The notes under the pieces: generated by a model | What the model was told of the DNA's origin: nothing | What the model saw: only the letters and a program-made list of their open reading frames with translations | The model's database searches: none | Position numbers and translations under genes: made by a program | Assembly: GCF_040802235.1 (NCBI RefSeq) | Contig: NC_133172.1 | Coordinates: 62,193,613-62,257,612, forward strand | Direction of reading: 5' to 3' | Source: Manis javanica | Lineage: Eukaryota > Chordata > Mammalia > Pholidota > Manidae | Length of the DNA stretch: 64,000 nucleotides | In this document: one piece after another, positions 23,801 to 34,994 of the stretch | Layout of the letters: each line of letters starts with the position of its first letter | How positions within the stretch are numbered: the first letter of the stretch is position 1

Positions 23801-24879
23801 CGGCGCTGCGGGCTCCGTCTTGAGAGGGGGCCGGGGGTGATGCATAATTCATGCCCCCTGCTGCAGGTGCCCCAGGGACACTGGAGGGGACTTTTTCCCC
23901 CTCGCTGGGCGGGAGTCCATAGGACAGGGACGGAGGCCCTGTCAGGTCAAGGAGGGCCAGCGTCTGATGGGGGGCCCCTGGCGGCCTTAGCGAGCGGGGA
24001 TTGAAGAGAAATTAACCTGCTTCCACCGTGCTTCATTTCTCGCCTTTGCTGTTCGTTCTGGGAGTTCGCTGGACTGCGGCAGATGACAGGCCCCAGAGGA
24101 TGCTGGCCACCACGCCTGCGCCCTGTCCCCCGTTCGGGGGCCTAAGAGGGGACCCACGGGGTGCTTCCCAGTGGTGCCCAGGCAGGCTCCCCACAGCGGT
24201 GGGCCGCATCTGCTCACCTATTCTTCCTGTCAGCCTGCAGCTGTGCTTAATTCCTGTGTGATCAGAGTGGACTCCAAACGTCTCCCCACGGCCCCAACGG
24301 TCCTTCCTTTACTTTGGGTTGAGCTGCCCGCCCCTAAAACACCCACGGAGAAGTTACATGTGTTCCCGCCGGAAATGCAGAACACGTAGGGAAGTACTGG
24401 TGACAGAACGAGCCTGCCCACCGTGAGCCCCTGTGATGGTCCTGCCTCTAACAGATTACGGCGGGTACTTCCCGTGTATTGTGGCATTTCCCCCGGACTA
24501 TACAGACTAGATACATGTAGTCGAGGGGGAAACACCAACATCAGTATCGAATCTATCTGTACCTGTAGGTAATAGAGAAATGCAGGTATGTGTGTGTGTA
24601 CATATGCATACACACACATATAAAATGTTCTTCAGTCTGTCAGTGCCACCACCACCACGACCATCACCACCGAAGAGCTTTCCAACATTCCCAGTGTGGG
24701 GCACACGCAGAGTTCTGGGCACAGTCCTTTACTAGCCGGCAGCCTGGCAACAGACAGAGATGAGCAGGTGATGGATTTACTTATTTACTAAACTTTGTGT
24801 TTTGAAATTAGGAGATTCGTGGAGAAGATGCGAAGACATAAATGTACAGGGAGGTGAGACTTACTGTGTGTGTGAATTT

Positions 24880-25060
24880 CCATAGCCATTTTCTCATTTA
24901 TTTTAACCACCCTCGCGTGCGGTAGGCATTACCAGGATGAATCTCCCTTTACACACGTACACACAGAAGACGGGGGGGGGGGGGGGGGGGGGCGTGTCCT
25001 AAGGCACGTGACTAGCCAGCTTCAGAATCCATCCTGGAGCACTTATCTTCTCACTCCGGT
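24880..25060 (-). repeat. MIR SINE fragment interrupted by a 21-G run
   Basis: The TTTTCTCATTTATTTTAACC start, the GGTAGGCATTACC centre and the GTGACTAGCCAGC-like end match a reverse-oriented MIR. A run of 21 Gs (24972-24992) sits where the element's GAGGAAACTGAGG segment should be. Confidence 0.6.
24972..24992 (+). repeat. (G)21 homopolymer
   Basis: Twenty-one consecutive G residues follow a single C at 24971. Such long G runs are rare, polymorphic and error-prone in sequencing, and may adopt quadruplex structure. Confidence 0.9.
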
Positions 25061-25799
25061 TCTTGCTGACCCCCTGGTGCGACGTCTGGCATCAGGGATT
25101 GGGGACAGAGAATCCAAGTGACCACTGGCTGACAGATCCAGTGACCTCGCTGTCCCCTCCCTTAGTGTCGTACGGAGCCGTGCCGGCTTTTCTGTCTAAG
25201 CCATGCCAGAGTTTAAGTTCTGTTTACATGTTGGTGTCTGTTCTCCCAGCAAGAACGACAGAGCGACGGTTGGAAATGTGGGTTTTGTTGCCTGTCTGGG
25301 CTGTGGGGTCTCTACAGCTGATGTGCTCTGGACAGTATGGCTGCTCCAAATCTTTTAAACACCTTCCACTTCTGGAGAGAGTCCCGTACTTTCATTCTGG
25401 TCTTCCGAATGTAAAAAGAGAAGAAAGAAACCCCTGCTCATCTGTGTGCCTGGGGAGGTCCAGCACCAGATGCACAGGTATGCACCTTGGCAGCCAGGCA
25501 GAGAGGAGGGCAAGGAGTGGCACTTTGATGCCATGGATCACCGAGCTGTCCTGGAACCCGAAGCTGTGGTGGCCTCTTCCTCATCCAGAGTCTTCCCACC
25601 CTGGAGCAGGCACTGGTGTCCCTGGAGGTCAGCTCAGCAGGAGCCACCCTGGCAGCTCAGCCTAAATCCACTGTGTAGCCACGGCAGAGATTCCGCGAGC
25701 TATGTGCAAACGCTTTCTGTGAAAACGAGCAAGAGTTTGCAGTGAAAACTTAAGCCAGTAACTTGCAATAAGGTCTGTGCGGGGCTAATCATCACCTTG

Positions 25800-26000
25800 T
25801 AATCGCTGTGTGCTTGGCCTCTGCTGGGGACTGTCCCAAGTGCTTTAGGTGCAGAGTCCCTGTGAGCTGGAAACTCCAGTTTCTCCACATTTACAGCTGG
25901 TTCAGAAAGCTTGTTACTTCCAGGTTCCCGGAGCTGGCAAAGGGCAGAGCTGGGCCAGACTCTGGCTCTCTGGCTCCGGAGAGTGCCTCTCACCACTGCA
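25800..26000 (-). repeat. MIR SINE fragment
   Basis: The order TTGGCCTCTGCTGGG, then CCAAGTGCTTTAGG, then CATTTACAGCTGG and a GAGCTGGCAAAGG-like end is a diverged reverse-strand MIR. Confidence 0.5.
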
Positions 26001-26324
26001 CTCGATCCTCCTGCTCACAGCCTGTGTTACTTGCCATATGTCAAGCTGTGTTCTGAGGCCTTTCTGTGCACCATCTCTTCAGTCTTTAAGCAAACCTGGC
26101 AGGTGGGCATTCCTGTGTCTGTACTTCCCTGGTAGCTTCCCCAGGTTGTATAACAATTCCTTGGCAAAGTATCACACCTGGTTGTACCTGTCCTTAAGGC
26201 TCTCGGCTTCTCTTCATCATCTGGCCAGTGGTGAGTATATGGGGCCGGCACCTGCGTACCTCAAAAAGGGAGAGGGACCGGCGAGGGATCCTGTGCAGAG
26301 GTCCGCATGGGGACTGCATACCAG

Positions 26325-26450
26325 GATCATTCAAGGGCTCAAAAAGTGTGGTGCCTGGACCCTGCTTCCAGAGATTTCCATGTGCTCAGCCTGGGGTGGG
26401 GTCTGTGCCCACCCACTGATTCCAATGCAGAGTCATGGTTGAGAGCCATT
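26325..26450. mobile_element. MER5-like hAT-Charlie fragment
   Basis: AAAAAGTGTGGTGCCTGGAC opens the segment, and GGGTGGGGTCTGTGCCCACC-like and TTCCAATGCAGAGTC-like stretches follow. This resembles the non-autonomous MER5A/MER5B DNA transposon. It is inactive and diverged. Confidence 0.55.
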
Positions 26451-26464
26451 AATGTCATCTGCTC

Positions 26465-26670
26465 CACTACTGGTCTGGTACAGTGGTTCTCAGTGGGGGC
26501 ACTTCTACCCTCCAGGATGGGTGGACCAGGCTTCGGGCTATTCTGATCATCATGACTCAGAGTGGGATGCTTCTGGTATCCAGTGGGTTGAGAAAGAACA
26601 GCCCCTCACAACAGGAAGTTATCCGACTCAAATGTTAACAGCAGCAAGGGTTGACAAACCCTGTGTAATT
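26465..26670 (+). mobile_element. MER20 hAT-Charlie element
   Basis: It begins with CAGTGGTTCTCAGTGGGGGC, continues through an ATCCAGTGGGTTGAG-like middle and ACAGCCCCTCACAACAGGAA, and ends near GGGTTGACAAACCCTG. This is the order and near-terminal inverted structure of MER20, a eutherian-specific non-autonomous DNA transposon. MER20 copies are known to act as hormone-responsive regulatory elements in endometrial stroma. Confidence 0.75.
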
Positions 26671-26984
26671 TCTCGTGAACGCCTGACACTGAGAGAACAT
26701 AGCTAATGGCATAAGCCATGTTTCTATCATCTTCTCATCTCTGTGGGATTTCCATGCTAAGGGCCATATAATGCCTCTGATGTAGGGTGCCTTTTTTGAC
26801 TTTCTGGACCAGTAAGCCAGAAAACAGTAATGTCACAATGTTTAGCAGCCACATTAAAATGAAATACCAAAAAGCCAGTGACATTAATTTTAGCCATCTG
26901 TTTTATTTAACCCCATACATCCAGGATACTTCATTGTTTTGGTACTAAGTCTTTGAAGTACAGCGTGTGTTTCGTGCTTTCAGC

Positions 26985-27070
26985 ACACTTTGATCTGGAT
27001 GAGCCACGTTCGTGTGCTCAAGAGCAGCTCGTGCCCGGTGGTGGCTCCTGGGATGGCACAGCTTCTGAGT
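26985..27070. mobile_element. hAT-type fragment (same family as 39015 and 45075)
   Basis: A CACGTTCGTGTGCTCAAGAG-type stretch then GGTGGTGGCTCCTGGGATGG resembles the inverted AGCCACATGTGGCTAGTGGC end of a Charlie-group element. It is heavily mutated. Confidence 0.35.
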
Positions 27071-28433
27071 TGCCTTTTGCACACTTGTATAGAAGTCTGC
27101 AAGACTGCAGCTAAGCAATTCTTCCCCGGTAAAGAGTTTCCCATCTGACTCTCCCCATGCTGCAATAAGCCCTATGCAGACAAACAAAAAAATACCATTT
27201 TCCATTTAGCTCTTTTTCTCCTATGACGTTCAGCCTAGTGCCTGCCACACAGTGGGTACCCAAAAAGCGTCTGTCACAGGACTGCTTTTTCCTGACGCCT
27301 GACTCCCAGCTTATCCTAACCAAGTGCTGCTAACTAACAGACAGTAAATATCTGTAGAACAGACGCATAATCTTATGGAAGCTCTTCTCCCATTCCTGAC
27401 CTTTCCACCCATATGGGGTGCTCTCTGCTCACTCAGCCTGTGGGTGGGTGGTGGGGCTTATCTGAGGGTGAAGATGGGCAGAATGAACAAGGCAAATGGG
27501 CCCCATCCTTTCTCCCCTGAGAGTAAACTGCCCTCAGGAGGCACACAGTCCACTTTGCTCTCAAGGGTCTGGGGCCACGGTGGCCCAGAGCCCCCACTGG
27601 CTGGCCGGGCGGGGCGATTGCTCACCGTGGATATAAGCCTCAGCCTCCAACAGAGTTCTTCCAACAAATGTTTGGGCTTCTCTCTGCCTCATCCCACCAT
27701 TCCCCAAATGCTTTGGAATTCAGGCAATCTCTCAGTTTTGCTGAGAACCCCGCTGAGGGGCAGAGAAGAGATGTGAGCTCCCCAGGCATGAAATTATGTC
27801 TCAAAGGGTCTCATGGGAGCGCCCAGATCTCAGTTTGGGGTGCAGGGGCTGTAGCTCAGCTCATGAGAAAAATGCTAACTGGAAGCACATCTCCTCACTC
27901 TGGAAGTGCCTCTGCAGACAAGGACCTCCCTGAAGAATCAAAGGGAAAGGCAGTCTTTATACCGCTGTGGACGAGACCCAGGGGTTCCATTTTTAATCTC
28001 CACAACTTCCCAGAGGGACAGGGAGGCCGTTCAAACTGCAGACTTGACCTCTGGATTTATAGGTTTTCAAGTGAGTTGTATCCCATCTCCTCTGGCAAGG
28101 GCGCTCCCTGGAGGCTGGAGTTGTGGGGATGGGGGGATGGGGAGGAAGGAGGAGGCGGGGTGGCAGATGGACACTGTGAGAAACAGGAAAAGTCCTTCCA
28201 GCTCCATTAAGAGCAAGTGGTTGTCTTTCCCAGCAGCAGAAATTCTCCACGGGCCCCATAATTTATACCATAGAGCCGAGCTCGGTCTCAGCTCAGAGAG
28301 GCTGCGTTAGGCAGGACCACGCGATGGTGATGCGTGTGCAGGTGTGCGTGTGCATGTGCTTGTTCGTGCGTGGTGGAGAAGCTGGAGGGCAGCGGAGCCT
28401 GGGGCATCAAGAGTCCCCATCACTGACTCTTCG

Positions 28434-28483
28434 TCTGCCCGCAAACTGAGTGGGATCCTCTGCCCGCAAACTGAGTGGGATCC
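28434..28483 (+). repeat. Perfect 25-bp tandem duplication
   Basis: The 25-bp unit starting TCTGCCCGCAAACTG and ending GTGGGATCC occurs twice, gap-free, at 28434-28458 and 28459-28483, with no mismatch. Perfect identity implies a recent duplication or an assembly or sequencing artefact. Confidence 0.9.
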
Positions 28484-28539
28484 TGCCGGCACCCAGCACT
28501 TTCTCCACCCCCAGCCCCACGGCCACCCTCACGGTTCTC

Positions 28540-29060
28540 AGAGTACTTCCCAAGTCTTTGTTTTCATTAGCAAAGCAATATGCAATAATAGTTGTTAAAA
28601 TAATTGTATTTCTGTTTTTACATCTGTAAAGATTAAGTTAAACAGTATGAAGCCCATTAAACTATTTCATGACACGCTGCCGTAAATTGCCCCTCATTCC
28701 CACTGCTACTATTATTCCAGAGTAAACTTCAGAGATCGGGCGGCTGCCATGAAGGGTTATTTATAGCTGCTCATTCATCAATAAAAAACTTCAAAAGGAA
28801 TCTGTTGCTTTTCTATTGGGAAGCCAAAGAAAACTCACATAAAGACGGCCCTGTTAAGAAACAAAGCGGAGGCGACCGCAGGACATTTCGTTAAGTAAAA
28901 TTCTGATTTCTAACAAATACCATGTCGCAGAAAGAGATTGCTGGCAATGTGAATCCATTTAAGCGGCTCAGTTCCCATTGGATAGTTAAAATAAGCTGTT
29001 AAACAGTTGTATTTACATTGGCTTCAAAGGGCCCGGGCCTCCTCGTTGGGGTTTAATAGT
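28540..29060. promoter_or_regulatory. AT-rich candidate distal enhancer
   Basis: This 0.5-kb block is unique and free of recognisable repeats. It carries TTATTTATAG at 28757-28766 (fits the MEF2 consensus), ATCAATAAA and CATTAAACTATTTC words, and TAAGTAAAATTC and AAACAGTTGTATTTAC stretches. The texture resembles deeply conserved non-coding elements of developmental gene deserts. Conservation is inferred, not measured. Confidence 0.4.
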
Positions 29061-29249
29061 GTAACAGGTTTGTGATCTGGACGTTGAAGGCAAGTCTTTT
29101 CATCTTAAGCAAGCCCAGAGGACAGCCTCATCCCCAAGCCCAGTGCTTATGTTTGAACCTACAGTTTTCTTGGCTTTTAGCGTGAAACTGGACTGGGGGT
29201 TGGAGGAAAATCTCCTGTAATGGGATCACCATTTATTCCCAAGTCCTTG

Positions 29250-29350
29250 TTCTTGGGACCGTCCTTAGAAGCAGGAATTACTGGCTCCGTTTTGTAGATG
29301 AGAAAGCTGAAGGCAAGTGAATTTCAGGCCATATCTGACAAGCTGTGCTA
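29250..29350 (-). repeat. MIR SINE fragment
   Basis: GAATTACTGGCTCCGTTTTG followed by TAGATGAGAAAGCTGAAGGC is the typical reverse-strand MIR core. Confidence 0.55.
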
Positions 29351-29699
29351 AAAAACATGGCCCTTCTTCACGACCCCGCCTTTGGCAGCATCTTAGGATT
29401 GTAGGGATTCATTTGGTATCAGGTCCTGAAGCATGACAAGATGTAGCCATTTGCGCACTCCCAGACAACACCGCCACCAAACACCTGGCGTACCTGTGAG
29501 CACAAAAATGCCAGTGGAGACATGCTGGTGATGGGTGCCCTGGCACCTCTGTGCATTCCCATGCCTCAGTCCTGGACGGTCCTGGGGGGCACCCTGCTGG
29601 GTAGCCGGGTAGGCGGTGGAGGTGAGTTGTTGGAAGGACTCTGTGTGGGGACAGCTTGTGCTTCCGGAGGCGGAGGTTGGCATGCTGGCAGTGACAACA

Positions 29700-29915
29700 G
29701 TCACGAGCATTCACAACTATGGGGCGCCTAGCATGTGCCGGGAGCCCTGCCAGGTGGCAGCACTACAGGCCTTCGGTTGTTTACTCCCCCCAGCCCTGTG
29801 ATGTAAGCACTCCCCATTTTACAGACAAGGGCGTTGAGGCCAGTGAGTTACCTTGCTCAAGGTTACCCAGCTGCGAGGTGGCAGTGCTGGGACTGAGCTC
29901 AGAACAGGACTTGGG
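29700..29915 (-). repeat. MIR SINE
   Basis: CCTAGCATGTGCCGGGAGCC, then CTCCCCATTTTACAGACAAG, then TTGCTCAAGGTTACCCAGCT and a GGCAGTGCTGGGACTGAGC-like end reproduce nearly a full-length reverse-oriented MIR. Confidence 0.8.
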
Positions 29916-30069
29916 ACGCTGCATGGGGGCAGGACAGGGCCGAGGCACCGATGCAGGTTGCTCACTGCACAGAACAGGCAAGGCTGGGCCGAGGCTGCCA
30001 GCAGCCAGCCCGCCTGCTGTCTTGCTGAGCATGCTGGTGAGGCGCCTCTGAGTTCCAGGGGGCCCAGGG

Positions 30070-30240
30070 GCCAGCCTATGTGGGCTGGGAATCTGGCTTT
30101 GCTGCTTGTTGGCCAGTTATTCCACCTCTGGGAGCCTCAGCTTTCTCATCCCTCAAGTGGGTAATAGCACCAGGGCGGTGGTGGGGATTAGGTGGGATGA
30201 GGTCATCTACCTGCAGCGGCTGGCACAGCATGATCGTCTA
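30070..30240 (+). repeat. MIR SINE
   Basis: TCTGGCTTTGCTGCTTGTTG, then CCTCTGGGAGCCTCAGCTTT, then CATCCCTCAAGTGGGTAATA and a GCGGCTGGCACAGCATG-like end are a plus-strand MIR. It lies close to the reverse-strand MIR at 29700-29915. Confidence 0.75.
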
Positions 30241-33200
30241 CACGGCGAGCAGTGCTTGAGCTACAGGGCAGGACCAACGCCACCAGCCTCATGCACAGAG
30301 GGCCATGCATCCAGTCCAGCAATGCTCCAAGTGGGAGCTGTATGGCCCTCATTCCACCAGTGAGCCATCTGGGCCACAGAGAGGTTGGGAAGCTGGCCCA
30401 ATATCACACAGCTCTGAGCGGGAGAGCTGGGAGGCCGGCCCTGGAGCCCATTCTCTTCCCGCTCTTCCCACCCATCTCTTCAGCAGGTTCTCAGCAATTA
30501 GGGAGGGAATTGGCACCACCCTTCAGAGAGCACGGACATGGCAGAGATGAGAGCTGGTGCTTATTCTGGGTGCATTTTTCACACCTCTCAAGGGGCACCA
30601 CCCACAAGTGTTCTCAGAGTTGAGCTCTAGACTGTTGTCCAGGGGCTGCTCCCCATGTGACCCAGAGATGCCGCCTACGTGTGGCTTAGGGACTGGGACC
30701 TGGATCCCGTCCAGGGCTGCCTACCTGGGCGGCTGGCCCTGAGTGGGACTGGTGCTCCCTGCACTCAGCAGCCTGTATCAAAAGGGAGTTGGCCCCCGTG
30801 ATGGCTGGGGACTGTCCAGGTGTAACACATTCAGTCCTTTGCCATTTGAGCTCAGAGGGGCCCCGATCATGTACGTCCGACCACAGAGCATTCTTCAGTG
30901 ACCACACAGGTGGCCCTCTTCTGGAGAAGCCCCTTAGACTTCTCATGAACAAGCCAGGGGAACCCCAAGTTCCCCCGTCATGACCCAGAGTGTGGGAAGG
31001 AGGCTGGGTAGCCAGAGATGAAAGAAAACGGGAGTCTGTACACCAACGCTAAGCAGACTGAGTGGACAAGGACCCTTAGCTCCCCCTCACGGCCATCGGC
31101 AGACTCTTGACTCGTGTACCCTTGACATGTTTTACAGGAACTTAGACCCCAGCAGACGGGCCACCTGTTCACAAGCACACAGACCCCAGACCAGGCGGAG
31201 CAAGAAGACTGAGGACTAAGGTTCCCGAAACAGTCCCCTGTCACCTCGCCACTGGCCATCGGAAGGATGGACACACCTCTCCAAATTTCCTGTAATTTTA
31301 CCTTTAAACACCCTGCTCGTAAACCGATAGCATGTTTGGCGCAGTGAGCACTACCTGCCCGCTCTCCTTGCCTGGTGCCCTGCAGAGAGGCCCTCTTTCC
31401 TTCACTGCATCCCCAGGGCCACGGTCAGCTTTGCTGCAGGTCAGGCGAGGGGACCCAGGCCTGTTTGGTTAGAGAACACTTCTGGAGTCCAGACTGATTC
31501 TCAGGCCATGCACTTTGCTTTGTTCACAGCCCGAGGCAGGGCCCACCTTGGAACAGGGCGGACCACTGTGCTTCTGGCTGGGAGCTGCTTTGGGTCCCCA
31601 CAGTTGGCTGCATGGGAAACTTTGAAGGGTGTCTCTGACAGGGGGTGCAGACAAGAACGAGATGGAAGTGCTGCCATTTGCAGTTTTCTCTAATTTCCTT
31701 CATGCAGTCAACGAGAACAGGTGACTACAAAGACTAGCCCCACTTACGGCATGGAGAGCTGGAGCCGCTTCCCGGCCTGTCTGTGGAGGCCTGTGCTTGT
31801 GGGACGGAGGAGAAGCCACGCCCAGCCTGGCTGGCACCCCTGCTTGTTGAGTGGGGACCTCTCCTTAGCCCCTTCTTAGCCTTGGACAAACTCAGCTGCC
31901 TTTTGGATTTGCCAACCATCTCGCACTGTTTTTAATGTGCTTGGGGTTTGATAAACCCGAAAACACATTTGCCGATCCCCTGCCCCCTTCGTTTTAAACC
32001 CATGTGGATCTTAAGAGGAATTTAATCCATGTGTTTCTGATTCATTTGCTCTTAACTCATCAGAACCTTCTTTCAGAAAAGCTATATGATGTCCAAGGAG
32101 CTTTTGGAGTGGGGTTTTAAATCTTTTAAACTCTTTCCTTCCCAGCTTTGAAATGAGATGCTGCCTTTTCGCCAAGCATCAGTGAACTCCCAGGCTGAGC
32201 AAAGGCCCAGGTCTGGCTTACGGTCAGGGAGCTGTGACCCCCAGCGGGCTGCGCCGTGGCAGAGCCCTCCTCCTTCAAAGACCTGCCAGACCCCCACCCC
32301 AGATCCAGGACTGGTGTCCAGGACCCTTGTCACTGGCTGGGAGGGGCCAGTAATGATGCAACCCCTTCCCCTTTCAGGATTTGTCTAGACTGCCTGGACA
32401 AGGGCAGCCAGAGGACATTTCAGGGGAATGTAACTTACGAATGACTCCTGGTTCATAAAGTCTGAATTATGATGGAAAGTTTAGGACATACCCAAGGGTG
32501 GAGAAAGCCCCCAGGTACTTACTCACCAAGCTTCAGTGAGGACCAGCTCAGTACAATCTTGGTTCTGAAGTGAAATCTGGGCTTCATGTAATTTCATTCT
32601 TAACTATTTCAGTATTTATCTCTAAATCATAAGCAAGGACTCGTTAAAAACCTGCAAGACCTTGATCACAAATGAATAACAAATTCCTCTGTCATGGACT
32701 ATTGTATCAGTGATGATTTCCCCCTTATTTTCTCGTAACTTTTTGACAATTGGGTTCTTTGCATCAGGACCTAAGTACCTGCATCTGGCAGCTGTGCCGC
32801 AGAGGCCGCTCGGTCCTTTGGTTTGATTGCTCTCACCTTTGTCTTCTTTTCCTTTCAGCAATTTGTGTGCGGCGCAAACAGGTCCTTCACCACGTGGCAG
32901 AGCCCTGCTTTGAATTCCTGCGATTATGCCCTTGGATTTAGCACATTTCTCTTCCCCTACAAAACACAATTTCTTAAGGTGAATGGATTGAAAACTACTT
33001 CAGTCAATCCTGTTAGAACTTATTTTACATTTTGATAGGCTTACATTTCCTCCTTCTACCTTGAAATATCCCCTTTTGGCCCTGCCTAGAACTCCATTCT
33101 CTGGGTTTATTTCGCACACACACGTTTTATTTATGTGGACCCAGTTATAAGACAGCCAATGTTGCACAGGCAGGACTCTGTTCCATCATGTAGGAAACCC

Positions 33201-34380
33201 GACCGGAAGGAGGAAAAAGCAGAGACATCCTGACAATGAACACCACTAAAGTGTGCTTTCCCGGGGTTCACTTGTAGGTGATGCGTGGATGCAGACACGT
33301 CCCTGGGTGACCCAGGGAGGAAGCTTTTCCCTTCCCGTTCCCTCCCACGCCACCTGCTACATCGAGGGGAGTACGTTTCTAACACCTGGCAGTCCTCTCG
33401 TTTCATGAGGACAGACCGAGGCCTCGGCAGGGAGCCTTAGGCGGCTGACACTGGCTTTGTTTTTATTTTACCTACTTTTAGTTACAACCTACTTCTTGAG
33501 AACAGAGGGTTTTCCATAGCTGGCATCCTTTACTGTACTTTTACTAAAAATTAAACTGAGAAGTGTGGGCCCACCTGAAGGGGGATGCTCACTGGGCGGC
33601 GGCCCAGGGCGCGGCCACGGAGGCCCCACACTCACGGGCATGGCTGACGGCCCGCAGGCAGGGCCGGGCCGGGGAGGGGCCTGCGGGCGGCACCGACGAG
33701 CTGGGCTCGGCCCCCTCGCTGCACAAGGCCTGTGCGCACAGGCAGAGCGGCCTCCACTCGGGGCAATCCGCTCGCCTCCCGCGCAGAGGGGAGGTGCCCT
33801 GCCCTGAGCGCCCGCCTCGCCTCGCCCGCAGGGCTTCGGGGGCGCAGCCGAGGGGCGGCGTGTCAACGCGTCTGTAGACGGCAGTGTCCGTCCCCACGCC
33901 GCCGTCTCCGGCCTCCCTTCCTCCTCCTCTCTTCTTGGCCCTCCACGCACTCAGCATTTTTCTGGAACCGTACGAGGAGGTGACATGAAAGCAAGCTCGG
34001 CTCCGTAGAGAGCGGGTGTCTGCAGGGCACCAGGCGCCGGCCACCTGCGCTGGGGCCCCTCCTGCCGCTCTGGTCGGGCCGCACCCCCGGGCCCCAGCGA
34101 TTGGCCCAGCACCAGACATGTGACCCCCTGCCGGGCCAACCAGAGCCCTCGATGGGCTTCTCTCTGGATCTCTGGGGATGGGAGGGAGCCCGCAGGTGCT
34201 GCCGCTTTGCAGGTTCCCCGGCTCCCCAGCATTGTCACCGGAAGCCCCCGGCGGCCCGCTGCGCGGATGGCTGGCCCCGCTGGCGCCTTGCCGTTGGATA
34301 AGCTCACCGAGTGCTTTCCTGTTTACCGCTTCTCCCAGCCTCCCTTTGCCAGGGTCAAGGATCACCGACCCATCAGCTCG
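30241..34380. other. Gene-desert segment
   Basis: No coding gene is recognisable. Most is unique DNA with short overlapping chance frames. A CpG-rich patch (33565-34300) is listed separately. Around 32858-32978 a pyrimidine-rich CTTTTCCTTTCAG acceptor-like sequence and an AAG-GTGAAT donor-like sequence bracket about 120 bp, but the bracketed sequence has stops and no recognisable product. Confidence 0.45.
33565..34300. other. Isolated CpG-rich patch in the desert
   Basis: GC and CpG content rise abruptly about 16 kb beyond the FOXL1 stop, well away from any recognised gene. Overlapping frames on both strands (for example 33589-34476 minus) are low-complexity and match nothing I know. An unannotated non-coding promoter or a methylation-free enhancer are the reasonable candidates. 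Confidence 0.45.
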
Positions 34381-34384
34381 GTGA

Positions 34385-34545
34385 TTTGCTGAGCACCTGC
34401 CGGGATCGGGACACCCGCTGCAGGAGGGGGCAAACACGCGAGGGAGATGGGATTTCTGTACCAAAGTGGGCGACACTCAAGAGTCGCTATCCGTTTGATG
34501 AGGACACAGAGGCCCCAAGCGAGGGTAGGTGGCTTGCCCGAGGGC
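34385..34545 (-). repeat. MIR SINE fragment
   Basis: GCTGAGCACCTGCCGGGATC followed by TTTGATGAGGACACAGAGGC and GGTGGCTTGCCCGAGGGC is a diverged reverse-strand MIR. Confidence 0.5.
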
Positions 34546-34994
34546 TCTGAAGGATTCGGAGGAAGCCGGAGGCGGGGCCATACCTCGGCGGTTCCCTGTC
34601 GGGGCCCCGCTGCAGCCTGCTGCCCCTCTGCGGTGTTTGAGAAGAGCTCGCCGTGGGACTGTTCTCTCGCCTGCTTTCCACCCCTTAGCTGAGCGGGCTT
34701 GGGCTGTCCCTCAGTGTCCCCCGCCATGAAACAAAGGACTGCTTACAGAGGGCTCCGGCTTGGAGCCTACGGCAGGGGACGTGCATGCCAGTCTTGGCTC
34801 TCTGCTTTGCTTCGGCTATATTTTCAAGCCCGCTGAACCTCACAGATCTTATCCTTGGGCGCAGTCTGAACAGCCTAGTCGCTTATTGCCTTATGCCTGG
34901 CACGCTTTCTATCTTCCTGGCTCCTGGAGACTGAATCTGCAACCCCTGGGATATGTATGCAAAATCTTACATACTTTACAGTCTTGACATTCCT

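Larger units (their letters stand above)
19520..24870. other. Start of the gene desert after FOXL1
   Basis: No coding gene is recognisable. The stretch contains a TG/TA simple repeat (20355-20510), a 14-bp tandem duplication (21785-21812), a G-quadruplex motif (22806-22826) and a MIR (22870-22985). It also has a unique AT-rich block with a MEF2-type site (23640-23790) and a CA/TG-rich stretch at 24585-24625. The repeat-like 21720-22130 may be a decayed LTR or L1 fragment, but I could not assign it. Confidence 0.5.
25061..29700. other. Gene-desert segment, repeats and a candidate enhancer
   Basis: No coding gene is seen. The segment includes MIR (25800-26000), MER5-like and MER20 hAT elements (26325-26670), a further hAT fragment (26985-27070) and a GT-rich simple stretch (28325-28375). 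It also includes a 25-bp tandem duplication (28434-28483) and a unique AT-rich block (28540-29060). The remaining DNA is unique with short chance frames. Confidence 0.5.

Noticed and set aside
33589-34476. 295-codon reverse frame in the desert CpG patch
   Set aside because: Composition-driven frame with several overlapping competitors and no known domain.
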